DNA of 64,000 nt from Gnetum montanum (Eukaryota; Streptophyta; Gnetopsida; Gnetales; Gnetaceae), in the NCBI GenBank assembly GCA_015680685.1, contig MNCI01009594.1, positions 376,143-440,142 of the forward strand. Direction: 5' to 3'. The translations under genes were made by a program, and so were the position numbers. Below are positions 1 to 11,834 of the stretch, in pieces. Position 1 is the stretch's first letter; every line of letters begins with the position of its first letter. Below the pieces are notes generated by a model. It ran no database searches and was not told the origin of the DNA. It saw only the letters and a list, made by a program, of their open reading frames with translations.

Positions 1-835
1 AAGAGCAAGACATAAATTTATTCTCAAAACTACTATTACTTTACCAAATGGTCTAAAGTAAAGGCTCTAAGAAAAATTTTAGCATCAGATGTGATTAAGT
101 TCTTGAAAGATTAGATTCTAAGTCATTTTGGTCTACTTGAAGTGTTCGTATCTAATAATGGACCTACTTTTCATCTAAAGAATTTATAACATGGGCATCA
201 GAACATTCCATCTTCCTATTTTCTTTTTCAAATTATTATCCTCAAGGAAATGGTTTAGCTAAATCTACAAATAAAAAGCTTATTTCCTATATTAAGAAGT
301 TAATTAATATGAATTCAGGAAATTGGATTGATTATTTGCAATCTACATTATGGATTGATTATATCAAATTTAAGAAGGATATTTGAATGTCAACTTATAA
401 TTTAGTTTATGGTTTACCTGCTAGAATTATGAACAAGATTATAAGTGCAAGCTTAGATTTTGTGTAGAAGTATAGTGAGGAAACTAATAAAGATAGAAGT
501 TTCATAACCTTGCTCATCAAAAGAGAAGCAAAAATGGATAAAGGTAAAGATAATTTATTAAAGAATGTTTCTCAAGTCAATTTATTAAAGAATGTTTCTC
601 AAGTCAAAAGGAAGTTTGATAGAAAGGCCTTGGAAAGGACTTTCAAAATTGGTGATCTTGTATTATTATGAAATATGAAAAAGCCAAATGAATTTTGAAA
701 AATATGGCCTATTCTATTTTAGATCAAGAAACGAGTATCCAGATATACATAAAAATTATTAATGCTAGATCAGATAGAATTGTAATTTCCATATAATGTG
801 TTTCATATAAAACATTATCTTGGACAATTACCTAG
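1..835 (+). pseudogene. Ty3/Gypsy integrase, C-terminal part (decayed)
   Basis: Conceptual translation across several frames shows the end of a retrotransposon integrase. There is a degraded catalytic-core motif (VSNNGPTF near 148-172, where Gypsy integrases have a D-N-G-P/T motif) and the YYPQGNGLA block near 234-258. A C-terminal stretch follows, with FDRKALERTFKIGDLVLL near 616-668. The second catalytic Asp is replaced by Asn. Stops and frame changes are frequent. The upstream pol domains lie outside the window. No LTR boundary could be fixed downstream. The type of protein is clear; the exact Gypsy lineage is not. Confidence 0.75.
554..607 (+). repeat. 27-bp in-frame tandem duplication in integrase tail
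   Basis: Two identical adjacent 27-bp copies (554-580 and 581-607) add nine codons to the integrase C-terminal region without shifting the frame. This is probably replication slippage in a dead element. Confidence 0.9.
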
Positions 836-1646
836 AATTTGAATCTATATGTATAAATAAATAGATATATGTGTGTAGGTAAATATATAACATTTAATAT
901 ATATAGTAGTAATAGATTTTACAAATAGTATGGACCTATGTCATATTTAACCTTAACATATATATCCTATCCTATATGTATGTTTGGATGAGTTTTTAGA
1001 ATATATTTCTTTAAAAAAGAAAAAGACATGTATAGGTTAAAGTATTAGTATAATAACATTTAATTTAAATTCTTAGTTTATATTATATCTAGTAATCATT
1101 ACTTGTCATGTGTATAAGTGGAAGTGATTGTTAAATAATTACTTGGTGGTGAATTAATTTCAACTACCAAGTAGTCGAATTTAAATTAACCTTACATGTA
1201 ATGATGGAAAGATAATTATTTTTGGCAAAGTGGAAAAATTGGTTAGTTAAATCACTGGGAATTTCAAACTTTCTTTACACTATAAAAAGAGAGGCGGATT
1301 GCTTAGAATTGCATCATTTCTCAATTCAAGACTTAAGTGGTGGAACCAAGTGAAGTGTCTAAGTATGTGGAAGAAGATATTTCCTAGAGAAAGAGTAGTA
1401 AGCAGGCCATTTATCTCATATGTCATGGGATGTTGTTGAAAACATGTATTGAGGGCCTATTGGAAGGTAACCATCCATGGAGCATCAAGTGAAATCCCTT
1501 TTCTACTTTGGCTTTCAGATGAGTTTAGATTTCTCATTGTTGAACTTTCCATACATTTGAATGTTTGGGGTAGCTTCCATGAATGTACCATTGAAGTTGA
1601 GAATTAAGAAGAATCTGATCAAGATGCTTCGTGGGAAGAGGCTTTT
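836..1646. other. AT-rich non-coding stretch, possible LTR of the left-edge element
   Basis: No coding similarity is visible. Its position just after an integrase end makes an untranslated region and 3' LTR plausible, but only one copy is in view, so no LTR pair can be aligned. Confidence 0.3.
1281..1290 (+). promoter_or_regulatory. TATA-like motif
   Basis: TATAAAAAGA lies in the stretch where an LTR would be expected. This is motif evidence only. Confidence 0.25.
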
Positions 1647-1892
1647 ATGTCCCAAGACACAAAAGCATCTAATTGGGAAGAACCTCAAAAATTAGTAGCT
1701 AAGGAGATGGATGCAAAGGAGACAAAAATAGTTGTTGAAGACAAGGTTGAAGAGAATCAACTTGAGGCTTCAACTAGGCAAGAAGATGAAAGAAAAGCAT
1801 TCATTACAATGGAGATAACATATGAAAGGACTCTCAATATGAGAATTCCTAAGAGAGTTACTCTAACTATTCTCTTTCCACCCATAGAATAG
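1647..1892 (+). CDS. Short acidic ORF, unrecognised
   Basis: An open frame of 81 codons, rich in Glu, Lys and Asp in its first two thirds. The open frame extends about 45 bases upstream of the ATG, with a related block (ASWEEAF upstream, ASNWEEPQ inside), so the ATG may not be a real start. It resembles no family I know. It may be the leader or 5' gag of a decayed retroelement, or a chance ORF in A-rich DNA. Confidence 0.2.
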   Translation: MSQDTKASNWEEPQKLVAKEMDAKETKIVVEDKVEENQLEASTRQEDERKAFITMEITYERTLNMRIPKRVTLTILFPPIE

Positions 1893-4800
1893 TTTGTGTA
1901 AAAATTTGTTTATACAATTTCCTATGTTTTATTAGAAATGAGGTTGTTATTTCATCAAACATTAAGTTTGGTGAAATTTTTCCTCAAAAAATATTTCTAT
2001 TTCTATGTATAAAAATTTCCAATAAATTTTATGTTTCTTAGCTAATGTGCAAAGAGGGAGCGAGAAATGTTACCGCATTATACCATTCTACGGAGTAGCA
2101 ATTCAAGAGAATAAAGATAAAATCCCAAAAGTGGCATGGCAGTATGCACATAATATGTAAAGAACTATTTGTGCATAAAGTTATATTTGTAAGATGTGAT
2201 AAAGTTAAATGTAATTGGATAAAGTCTGCATCATGAATACTGAACTATGATATTGATAAAACTAGAGGAAGGAAGAGCACTGAGGAAGAAATGGTTGGCA
2301 TTGGTGTGATGGTAGAAATCTAATACTTCCTCCTAATGAAGAAAAATAATTTATATGGTAAAGTGTATAGTAATTTATGGATGTATTATTTCAAAAAATT
2401 AATAGTAAAATTAGGGACCTACAATATTTTCATCCTTACGATCTGAGTAATCAAAAGTTTTGAGAATAACTAGGGCACAAACTAATCTAGTGTTTTTTTA
2501 ATTCAATAATTAAACTAGAACATTATTGAAAGTATTGTTTCTACAAATAAGAAAAATAACATACAGTAGAGATGAGGCAAAGATTAACCAAATAGGTTAC
2601 AACATTAAAATCTTTAAAAGAAGTAAAGGAGAAGTTTTAGAAATGTCCATTAATATTTTCATCCAAGATTAAATGAATTGAGTTAATAATTAAATTATTT
2701 CACAAATAAAATCTCCTAAAAAATAGGTATTTCTACATTACATTCAAAATTCCTAGTAATGTTATGTCAAAAAATAATAAAATCATGTTGGCATCATCAT
2801 GGAGGGACTACCTTGTGAGCACGTCTCATTCAACACAAAATGGCATAGAGAACATTTCAAGTCACAAACATGATTCCAAGATCCATCAATATAATGGTTT
2901 TCTTTGATGCCATGATCACCACACCAACATCGCCATTGACATTCTTTTTCTCCCATGCAACATATGCAACATCAGAGAAAGAAATTCTTGTAGAACCAAA
3001 GCCCTAAGCCATAATTTTTCCTTGGATACTATGGTGGCTACAACCAAAAAAATGGCCGAGTTATATCTAGAGACAGTCATAAAAAATGGTGAGCAACAAA
3101 GGGTACATGCATGCAAACTAGGCAATTAGTGGTAGGACGTCTGTAGATGGTAGGTGTAGTAACAAGGCTATGAATGGAAACATGTGGTAATTTGATAGAA
3201 TAGCAGTAATATGAACAACATTGAAATAGAAATTGCATTGACCTTTCCTTCATCACTCTTCCTTGCATTGATGATAGAAGACTCCATGGCATTTCGTAAT
3301 GGCAATGATAAGCCAAAACTGTAGGCACAGGAGGTGGTGTGAGTTAGAGATGGTTTCGATGATATTCATGGGAATATATTAGCAATTTGTATTTTAAAAA
3401 CATATGTGGCATCGAATTTTTGGTATATAACATGGCTAAAACATCATTAATTTTTATAAAATTATTAGACTGATTATTTTACTTTAACATTAAAGAGGTT
3501 TATGGAACATTTGGATAATATACTATAAGCAAAGAACATTTGGTTATAATCATATGGAAATTATAACTTCGTATGTTGGTTACAACTAAAATTTCCATGA
3601 TTTTTTATCTTCCCATTATTAAGAAGACACTTGCCAACTATGGAATATATTTCTCAAATTTACCATAACTTCTATGAAAGTTATAACCTCCTAGGGTGGT
3701 TATTAATTAATCCCCTAGATATTTGTAACCCACCTTAATCTTTAAGGATAATTGTAACTACCCTGAGGCTACTATAAATAGAGCATCAAGGGTAGAATGT
3801 GAGGGGATGGGAGATCAAGAAAAAGAAATTTGAAGAATTCTTATAAGATGCCTTACTAAAGACATCAATTTAGCTGCTTTTTTCTAATTTTGTGAGTTCA
3901 TTTCTTTCCATTTTTTTTTGGTTGCTTAGCTAGTGGTTTAGATAGTATCATGCTTAGCATTTAATTTTGGGATTTATCCTAGGTTGCATTAATAGCTCAA
4001 TTTTTGCATAATATTAGACTCTTATTAAGATTTTCCATAGAAGAGTTCATGTTGTTGGAAGCCTAAGGAGAAATTTAATAGTAGTGTCTAAATCAAATTC
4101 CTTGTTTTGAGCATAGAGGATCTAGGAAAGTTGTTGGTTTTCTCATGGGACTAAAATAGCTTCTTTATTTTTAAAGTTTATTTCCTTGGGATTCAATCAA
4201 GAAATTGTCAAAAGTTTTGAAAGCTTTGTTGAATCCAATCTTTGACATCTATTAACTAACCAAAATAGAGATTGTACTTTGTGGTTTACATAGCAATTTT
4301 TTTGGTAGTACAAAAAGATTGTATTTATGAAATTTCTTGTTGAGCCCTAAAAGTTTGAACAATTCATAGTTATTGAATTGGAAATAGCTTTCTTGTGAAG
4401 TTTTTCCTCATGTCATACTTAAATATTTGAGATTTCACATAAATCTGCTTTCTTTTCTTTCTCTTTCTAAGTTCACTAAATCTCACTCTATTTCTAGTTT
4501 TCCTATGGAACTTTTTCTTTGGAGAAAATTAAGAGTATATTGGCAAAATTGTGCTCAAATGTTTTTATAAAATTTTATTTGTTACAAGTAGATATTATAA
4601 GGACCATATAGACTAAGTGATTGAACAAAATAGGAATCTCCAACAACTCATAGTATTTGACAACGTTAGTTGAATTTCTTTTATGATAGTTGATTACAAT
4701 TTTATACATCACCCAACCATTTCAACACTCACAACAACAAACAAATACTCACATCTAGTACATTTAATAACTACTAAGTTTATTTGGAGATATCTGAACC

Positions 4801-4950
4801 TTGGTTTTGCTAGAGACCAACAAGTGCTAGAAGCTGTTTGAAGAACACCTTTGACCCTATGATCCCCTACTCATGAGGCCTAGAGACCTTCCCACCAATT
4901 GGCAGTCACATCCAAATGTCACGAATAGCTAGTTAGCATAGTAGAACTCC
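1893..4950. other. Intergenic repeat-like DNA without supportable gene
   Basis: AT-rich sequence with only short ORFs on either strand (for example at 2916-3328 on the minus strand) and no recognisable protein motif. The 3.5-3.9 kb part has an LTR-promoter appearance (TATA motif followed by a purine-rich stretch). Confidence 0.4.
3773..3780 (+). promoter_or_regulatory. TATA box-like motif, possible LTR promoter
   Basis: TATAAATA in the context CTACTATAAATAGAGCATC, the same form as in the better supported LTRs further right. No partner LTR was found, so its status is uncertain. Confidence 0.3.
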
Positions 4951-7737
4951 CCCAGTGTAGCCAATGAATGAAAACTTGGTTTTGCTAATTTTTGATAGGT
5001 TTCAAGCAATTTTGGAGTTTCTAAAGATTCTGGTTAGGGTTTGATGAATGGTTTTGTAGTTTCAAAGTTAATCAAGAGTTTGGGTTATGGTGTTTTCTTT
5101 TATTCCACTTGTGACTACACTAGACAATGTAGTCAAGTTGCTGGTCAATGTAGTTACCCAAAATGGTAAGTTGTGGTATGGGTTTTTGCATTCCTCATTA
5201 TTTGATTTTCATCAGTGTCAACACCTAGTTTTCCATTTTAGGCATAAGGTTTCATGACATGGATGGATGGTTTCGAGATGATTCTAGGAAGTATTTGGAT
5301 TTTGAAATCCATTTCAAGGCTTTTGGGTGCTTGAACCCCATCATAGTCATCATCGAAAGCTGAAAACCCAAGTATGTTAGGGTTTCCAGTGGCTTACTAC
5401 ATAGGTGCCTATTGGGGTCCATCTTGAATTTGAGTTTTTTCACAAATTGGTTTTGTCCTCACTAAACATAGCCCCTATTTTCAATTATGATCATTGAGTT
5501 TAGTGGATGTTGGGTGGAGTTTTTGGTAAAACCAAGGTTTTGAAGTTGATGCGTAACTCTGGGAGTGGTTTTCACAGTACAATTTTATACAAATCATTCT
5601 TGGCACACCACTCCCAACGTATAGCACATTACATCATAGCTCTATTTCTATCCTAGCTTCTAGAACCTTTATTCCTAGCATAGTTACAAGCTTTCCACAC
5701 CAAGATACTAGCGTGGTTGCTATAGAAGGCTTTAGAAGGTTAAATATTTTAGTTGTTACTATGTCAGTTGACATCATGTTAAAAGGAAAGGATTCTACCA
5801 TCATGAATCTAGCCTTGGAGGAGGAAAATGTAGCTACCTAGATTCTCTCTCACCTCCCATGGCAAGTTATTGGACATGGTTCCAGCACCATGACTCCTAG
5901 GTACACAAATCATAAATATTTTGAGCAAATTTCCTTGAAATCTTGGGCTTTTTTAGTTGTAGGGTTTTATGTGTTAGTAGAATTTCAATTTTTTAAAATT
6001 CCTACATTAGATCCAATTTATGGTTATGGTTTTTTCATGTCTCTAAGGTTGTGGGATTGGTTTACATTGAATTAAAAGACTATTTCTGTCAATTCCAACA
6101 ATTTTTCTATGGTTTTAGGCAAAAAAACAATACCAATTTTGTATTTTTTTTGTGTTTAAATGGTTATGAAATTTTTTTATAGTTATATAATTTTAGTACT
6201 ATCTTTAACATTCAAATGGATTTTTAAACCACTATATATTTGACTTATGGTTAACTCTCTATGAATTTCTCTGTAACGTAGCATATAGTGAGTTTTTAGT
6301 TTTTTTCCATTTTTAATGCTATTTTGGTAATTTTTTATGCCAAACAAGTTATGAAAATTTTCATTTTGCAATGGCTATGAAATAATTCAATAATTCAAGC
6401 CTATGAAATCATTCAATTTTGGTGTAGTTACTTTTTGGTGAAATTTTTTGTAAACTCATGCAAAGTGTGATTTTGCTATTATGGTTTGGTTCATATCATT
6501 TTTGCAATTTGTTTTTGCAAAAATGGTTGGAATTTTCATTGTTTATATTTTTTGGTTTTATAAATTTTTTAAATATTCTAATGGCTATGGAATAATCAAA
6601 TTTTTATAGATGATTGATGTTTGATGAAGTTTTAAGTAAATTGGTGAAAAGTGTGATTTTTTCGTTATTACAATTTTACCTATGAAGATGGACAATTTTG
6701 GCACTTTGGAAATTTTTTTAACCAATGTCCTAGGATCCTAGGGATGCTCTAAGGTATTAGAAGGGGCTTAAAACTAGTTTCATAAATTTTAAAAAGTTTT
6801 TGATATTTTTTATTGGGCATTCACTATAGCCATTTTCTACAGTTTTGGTGTTGTTTGTGCAATTTTGGGTTGAATGTTGCTTAAGGTTTTGGTTTTCATT
6901 TTAAAATTTCCCTAAGCTTGAAACTTTAGCATTGATGTTAAATTCCATTTAGTTTCATTTCCACATAGCCCTAGAGTTAGAGAAAAAACTTTGGTTCTAA
7001 TCTGTCATTTCTGCTAGGTGTAAATTATTTTGTATAGTTGTAGTTTTGGCCAAAACAAACCTCCCTATTTGTACAAGCAATGTTGTTTTTGTTGGTGAGT
7101 TCTTGTGGTTATGTTCAAATTTTCTTAATATTGTTTACATGTTGGTTTTAGTTCTTAATAGTCATTTTGAATTTTTATAAAATTTTAACTAGCCCTCTTA
7201 GAGGTTTTTCTATGGCTAATTTCACCATTAAGGATGCTTAGTAAAATTTTGCAAAAATTCAAATTGGTGTTTGTGACTATTGTTGTAGGTGAAAGCTATT
7301 TTTTGTGTTTTTGATGTTTCTACATAAATTTTCCACAACTTTTACACATATCTTTCCATGAAAACTACCATCAATTGTGGGTAGGCCGCTTGATGGTATT
7401 TGGTTTTTCATGAGAGTTGGTCCTAGTTCTGGTTTTAAGTGTTGATACCATGGATTTCATTTTTGTTTGAAATAGCAACATTGACATTAAATTTTAGTTA
7501 TTTTTGTTGTTTAACATTTTTTATTACTTGGTTATGGTTGTTTATGATTGTAATTATTGTTGTTGTGTGTAGGGCCTTTCTCAAGCCCATATAAGTGGTG
7601 ATATTACTCTGTTGTATCCACATCCCTAGGCCTAACACCTTACCTACCACATGATGCTTGAGTGAGGCTCCATATGGTTTAGTCCATGGGCACAAGATTT
7701 CTTGACCTTTTTGTTGCAAAACTTTAGTGTGATGATA
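4951..7737. other. AT-rich region upstream of the G1 pseudogene
   Basis: No protein family is recognised. Short ORFs such as 5890-6075 have no similarity I can name. Any 5' exons, UTR or promoter of G1 would lie here, but I cannot place them. Confidence 0.3.
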
Positions 7738-10700
7738 TGGTCACACTTGCATCTCACATAGCTATCATTATCATTGAGACTTTATTACCCATGTCATCTA
7801 GCTTGATCATCAAGTTCTTAGAAGATGATGCTAAAACATGCATGGAGAGTGAGGTGCATAATGGCACTTACACAATGGAAACTTGTAATTTATCCAAGAT
7901 ATAGGACATGCCTAAGTTCAACTTGTACAATGCCAACAACACATTGTTAGTTGATCACTATGTTGACACACTATTTTAGAATCATTTTGGTACTATCTAC
8001 CATGTGGAAGGGTAAGCATGGTTTTAAGTTTTCATTTTTTATCTATTTTAATTATTGACTTTATTATACTATTTGGTTGTAATGTTTTTCTTACTTAAAT
8101 GGACATGTTTTTAAGTATAGGATGCATGACAAGGGATTCATAACAAATGACCAACTCCTATCCTTGGCTCAAATAGGATTGGAGGTCTTTGCTAAAAGCC
8201 CCATAGTGAGGCTTGTAGTGGTGGACCAACTCAGAGTAGACTTAAATAGGTATACTACTGGTTATTCCAATGCCTACCAATGGAGTGTAGACAATGGGAT
8301 GATGCATGATTGGTGGGCCAAGTTGGACGTTGCCTACATACCCATTAAGGCCCCCCTGCATCCCTCTTCTAGCAAGATATGTAAGAATTATTTTTTGTTT
8401 CATTTTCATTTGTGTGTCAACGTTTTCATGGTTTCATGGTCATAGGTTACTTAGGCTTTAAATGTATTAAGTGTTTTATTGGATATGATTGGTTATGATT
8501 AATTTTAGTTTGGTTATACTTGTTATATTATTATTTAACATGCTTATGCTTAAGCTAATCAGCATCTTGTTGTATTGTAGGGGCTACCACCTCCTCCACT
8601 ATCATGCTTGTCATTTTAGGATACTCTGAGGAGACTTTGATCTTTAAGTATGGTGAGGTGGATTTGGCACAGTAGTGTTTGGCTAGTAGGACATCCACAA
8701 ACATACAAGAAAACATCAATGACGTAAGTTTTCTTGATTTATTCATGGCCCCTAGCCCCACTATCTCTACCCTAGAGATGGTGAACATCATTGACTCTTT
8801 TGACAAATAAGTAAAGAGGTTTATCACCAAGTTTCATGGTGTTTTTGTTACCCTCCCCATCAATGAATCTATATTTAGTTACCTCTTTGGCATTTCTTAT
8901 AAAGGCCTAAAGATTGTCACTAAGGTAGGTAAAGAGGTGGATCACCAAGAAGAGGTGGAAGAGTGGTTGGTCACTCATGATGATCAAAGTGGGTTGTATC
9001 CTAACCAACTCAAGGTTAAAGAGCATAAAGAGGAAAATCCCTTATTTCACTCTTAGGGGTTTTCCAAGTTGTGTTCATAGGAAAAAATCTTGGGGGCTGA
9101 GTAGGCATGAATGATGAAAAAGGTTCTTTCGAAGGATGCTCAATTTAACTAGATTGGTCACTTGGCTTATGAGCTATGTTGTGAAATTATCAAACTCCTT
9201 AACAACCTTACAACAAAATTCCACATGCATCATGCATTCTTTGTAGCATATATAAGGAGGTTTTTGAAGTTCTTGATGGTGAGGAAGGATGAAAAATGAG
9301 TAAGCCAAGATCTATCCTAACTCTCCAAGCCATGGGTTAAACATGTTTATCCCACTATGTAGGGTCGAAACCAACCAGAGGACATTGGGGAGTTGTTGTT
9401 TGTTACCACTAAGAAACTTAGTTATAGGCATTGTGGTTTCCTTGATAGCATTGGGATTGAAATCTAGGTTGAGTGTGGGAATGTACAATGGTCCAAGACA
9501 TTGTGGGCTGAAGATGAAGGCTTAGATAGAGCCAAACTAAAGAGGCCTATGGTTGAGGAGACATCACCAATGATCAAGTAGCCCTCCAAAAGAAGGTTCA
9601 TGGTTAGACTTGGCAAATCATGTGACATGGTCATAGGTATGTTTTAATTTTTAGTTGTTTAAATTATTATGTTTTATTTCATAAGGATATATTGTTGATT
9701 TTTTAACCAAGATATTGTAAGATATTACATTTTTCTCTTGTTGTTCTTGTAGGAAAACAACAAGAGTTAGTGGCCCAAGTAGTAGCAGTAGAGATAGAGT
9801 AAAAATGCCTAGAGGAGGAGCTCCCATGATCCCATGAGAAAGAGGAATCATCCAATTTTTGATTGGATGAATTTTCCTCCATCTTTGATCCATTATAACT
9901 AGGTGAATTCTCTATCATCATCCTAGATGATGCTCTAGGTATGAATGCTTTTTGTTTCATATGTTCAAGTTTTGTTGTTTAAGTTTCATCCTAGATGAGG
10001 AGCTAAGGCTTAGTATGATTTTTGTATCCTCAACCATGGCTTCATGAGAAATTTGGGGTTTTTTTTTCATATGTTGAATTTTTTTTGTTTAATCTTGGTC
10101 ATAATCAGTTGTTGATTATTAATGTTTCCTTAGCTCCTGAGCCTCAACCAACTACCTCAAACTCCACATTTCTCATGAAGCCATGGTTGAGGATATGATT
10201 CATTGATTGCAATAGGTTTCTCTGAATGTTGGTAGGAACGTGGCTTATCTTGCACAATTATATTTTATATTTCATAGTTGTATAGTTTTAGTTATGTTGT
10301 TATTTTTTGTTTCTTGGCTATTTCATTACGTATCATTTTTGCATATGTCTTTGTCTTGTTTTTAGTACCTAAGCTTAAATGGCATCCCAACCACCTCATT
10401 AAGATTGATGTCTTACCAAGCTTGCCCAAAAATTTTGAGAATGTCTCATCTAACTTGTATGAAAGTACCACTAAACGTACATTTTCATGCATCAAAACTT
10501 CATGGGAAGTTCAACGTACTAATGAGTTCCTATAGGAATAAGTTGTAGCATTGGAAATAGAAAATGAGAAGCTAGTTGAGGCAAATAATAATTTCAAGAA
10601 TCAAAAGGAATTTGTGGAGGTCCAAGTGGCCAAAAAGAGTTTCTTGTGAACTAAATAGATCAAGTGGACATGATACTAGAATGTCATTCATAGCAAGGTT

Positions 10701-11359
10701 TCCCTTGCCTCATAGGTTATGGAATAGAAGCTACAAATGGACTTGCTAGTGTGTAATGTTAGAGAGTGGAGAGACTACTATGATTATGTTCTTGAGTGGG
10801 GCTAAGAATAGAAGAACCAAAAGAAGAAATAGAAGGCTGAATGTGAAGCCCATCTTAAGTGGTTGAAGGAGGATTCCATCAAACGATGCAAGTTGGAGCT
10901 GTTCATGAAAGGAATTCAGGTAGGGGATGTCCCCAAACTATTTGAAGGCATTCTAACCATGGCTGAATCCCAATATTATTAAGTCTCTACTACTTCTAGA
11001 AAGATGACTATTGGGACATTTTTTGCAAGATCCACCTATATGGATAGAAATCAATGATAGTAACATCTTGACTGAAATCAATCTTAGGTAGGTGGACTAG
11101 GCCCACATGATCAAGGAACAAATCCTCCATTGATTGGAGGTTGGCCTTCAAAATCTCCCACTAGAAGTTGTTTCATCCAAGCCCTCCTAGGTTTGATTAC
11201 TTTATTATTTTTAGCATATTTTAGTTTAATTTGACTTAATTTATAGTTTGTGATTCGATTTTATGCTTTGTTGATTATTCATTAAAGTTAAGATTTGTTG
11301 TGGTATAGGTACTAAGTGACACTGATGGCCCCAATGGAAAAGATGGCAGTGCTCCTTAG
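7738..11359 (+). pseudogene. G1: unrecognised spliced gene family, most complete copy
   Basis: Product unknown. Exons were inferred from splice signals and from alignment by eye with G2 and G3: before 8,011; 8,121-8,380; 8,581-9,636; 9,753-9,938; 10,133-10,217; 10,366-11,190; 11,309-11,359 (ends in TAG). Donors include GTAAGC at 8,012, GTAAGA at 8,381 and GTATGT at 9,637. Acceptors include TTGTATTGTAG before 8,581 and TTGTTCTTGTAG before 9,753. Conserved blocks are HFGTIYHVEG, LIFKYGEVD (near 8,638), FHMHHAFFVAYIRRFLKFL (near 9,219), VPKLKW, a charged coiled-coil-like part (near 10,540-10,660) and LEVGLQNLPLEVV. No signal peptide, catalytic motif or zinc finger is visible. Several in-frame stops make it a pseudogene. 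It could be a repeated host gene or the cargo or ORF of an unknown transposon. The shared exon structure is strong; function is not inferred. Confidence 0.65.
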
Positions 11360-11834
11360 ATCCCTCCAGTGTCCCCTTAGTACCATATTTTGGTTATTTC
11401 CTATGGCTATTTCATTTATTATTGATGATATTAATAATTTTTTGATATATTGGCTAGTGTTAGTCATTTGATCAATTAATAGATGGCTTATTGTTTCATG
11501 TATTATTTAAACTTTTATCACACTATGTAACAAACATTTAGACTATTATTATTTTAAATTTTAAATTTTGGTTATATGTTTTATTGTTTTATGTTTTATA
11601 TATGTTTAATGCTTACATTTTTGTTTATGTCATACATTGTGTTGGTTAACCATGTAAAACAGCCATAACACAAACTAGGTTATAATGGTTATAAGAGGTT
11701 TGCTAGTATTACACCATGGTGAGCCATGCAATTTGCTAGTTCTAGGCCATGGTGGGCTATATGTTCTATCAATTTTAAGCCATGGTGTACTAGATGATAT
11801 TTTTCCAGTTTTAGTAGGTTAATAAACACAAATT
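11360..11834. other. G1 3' flank and G1/G2 junction
   Basis: A very AT-rich tail after the G1 stop resembles the tail after the G2 stop (29,937-30,230) in composition and some words, so it is probably 3' UTR-like sequence shared by the family. The first exons of G2 are missing here. Confidence 0.4.

Noticed and set aside
2916-3328. Two overlapping minus-strand ORFs of 69 and 83 codons
   Set aside because: Short, rich in Met/His/Cys, with no family similarity. Expected by chance.
7738-11359. G family as plant mobile domain (aminotransferase-like) genes
   Set aside because: The intron-rich structure and repeat context tempted me, but the typical Trp-rich blocks of that domain are not visible.
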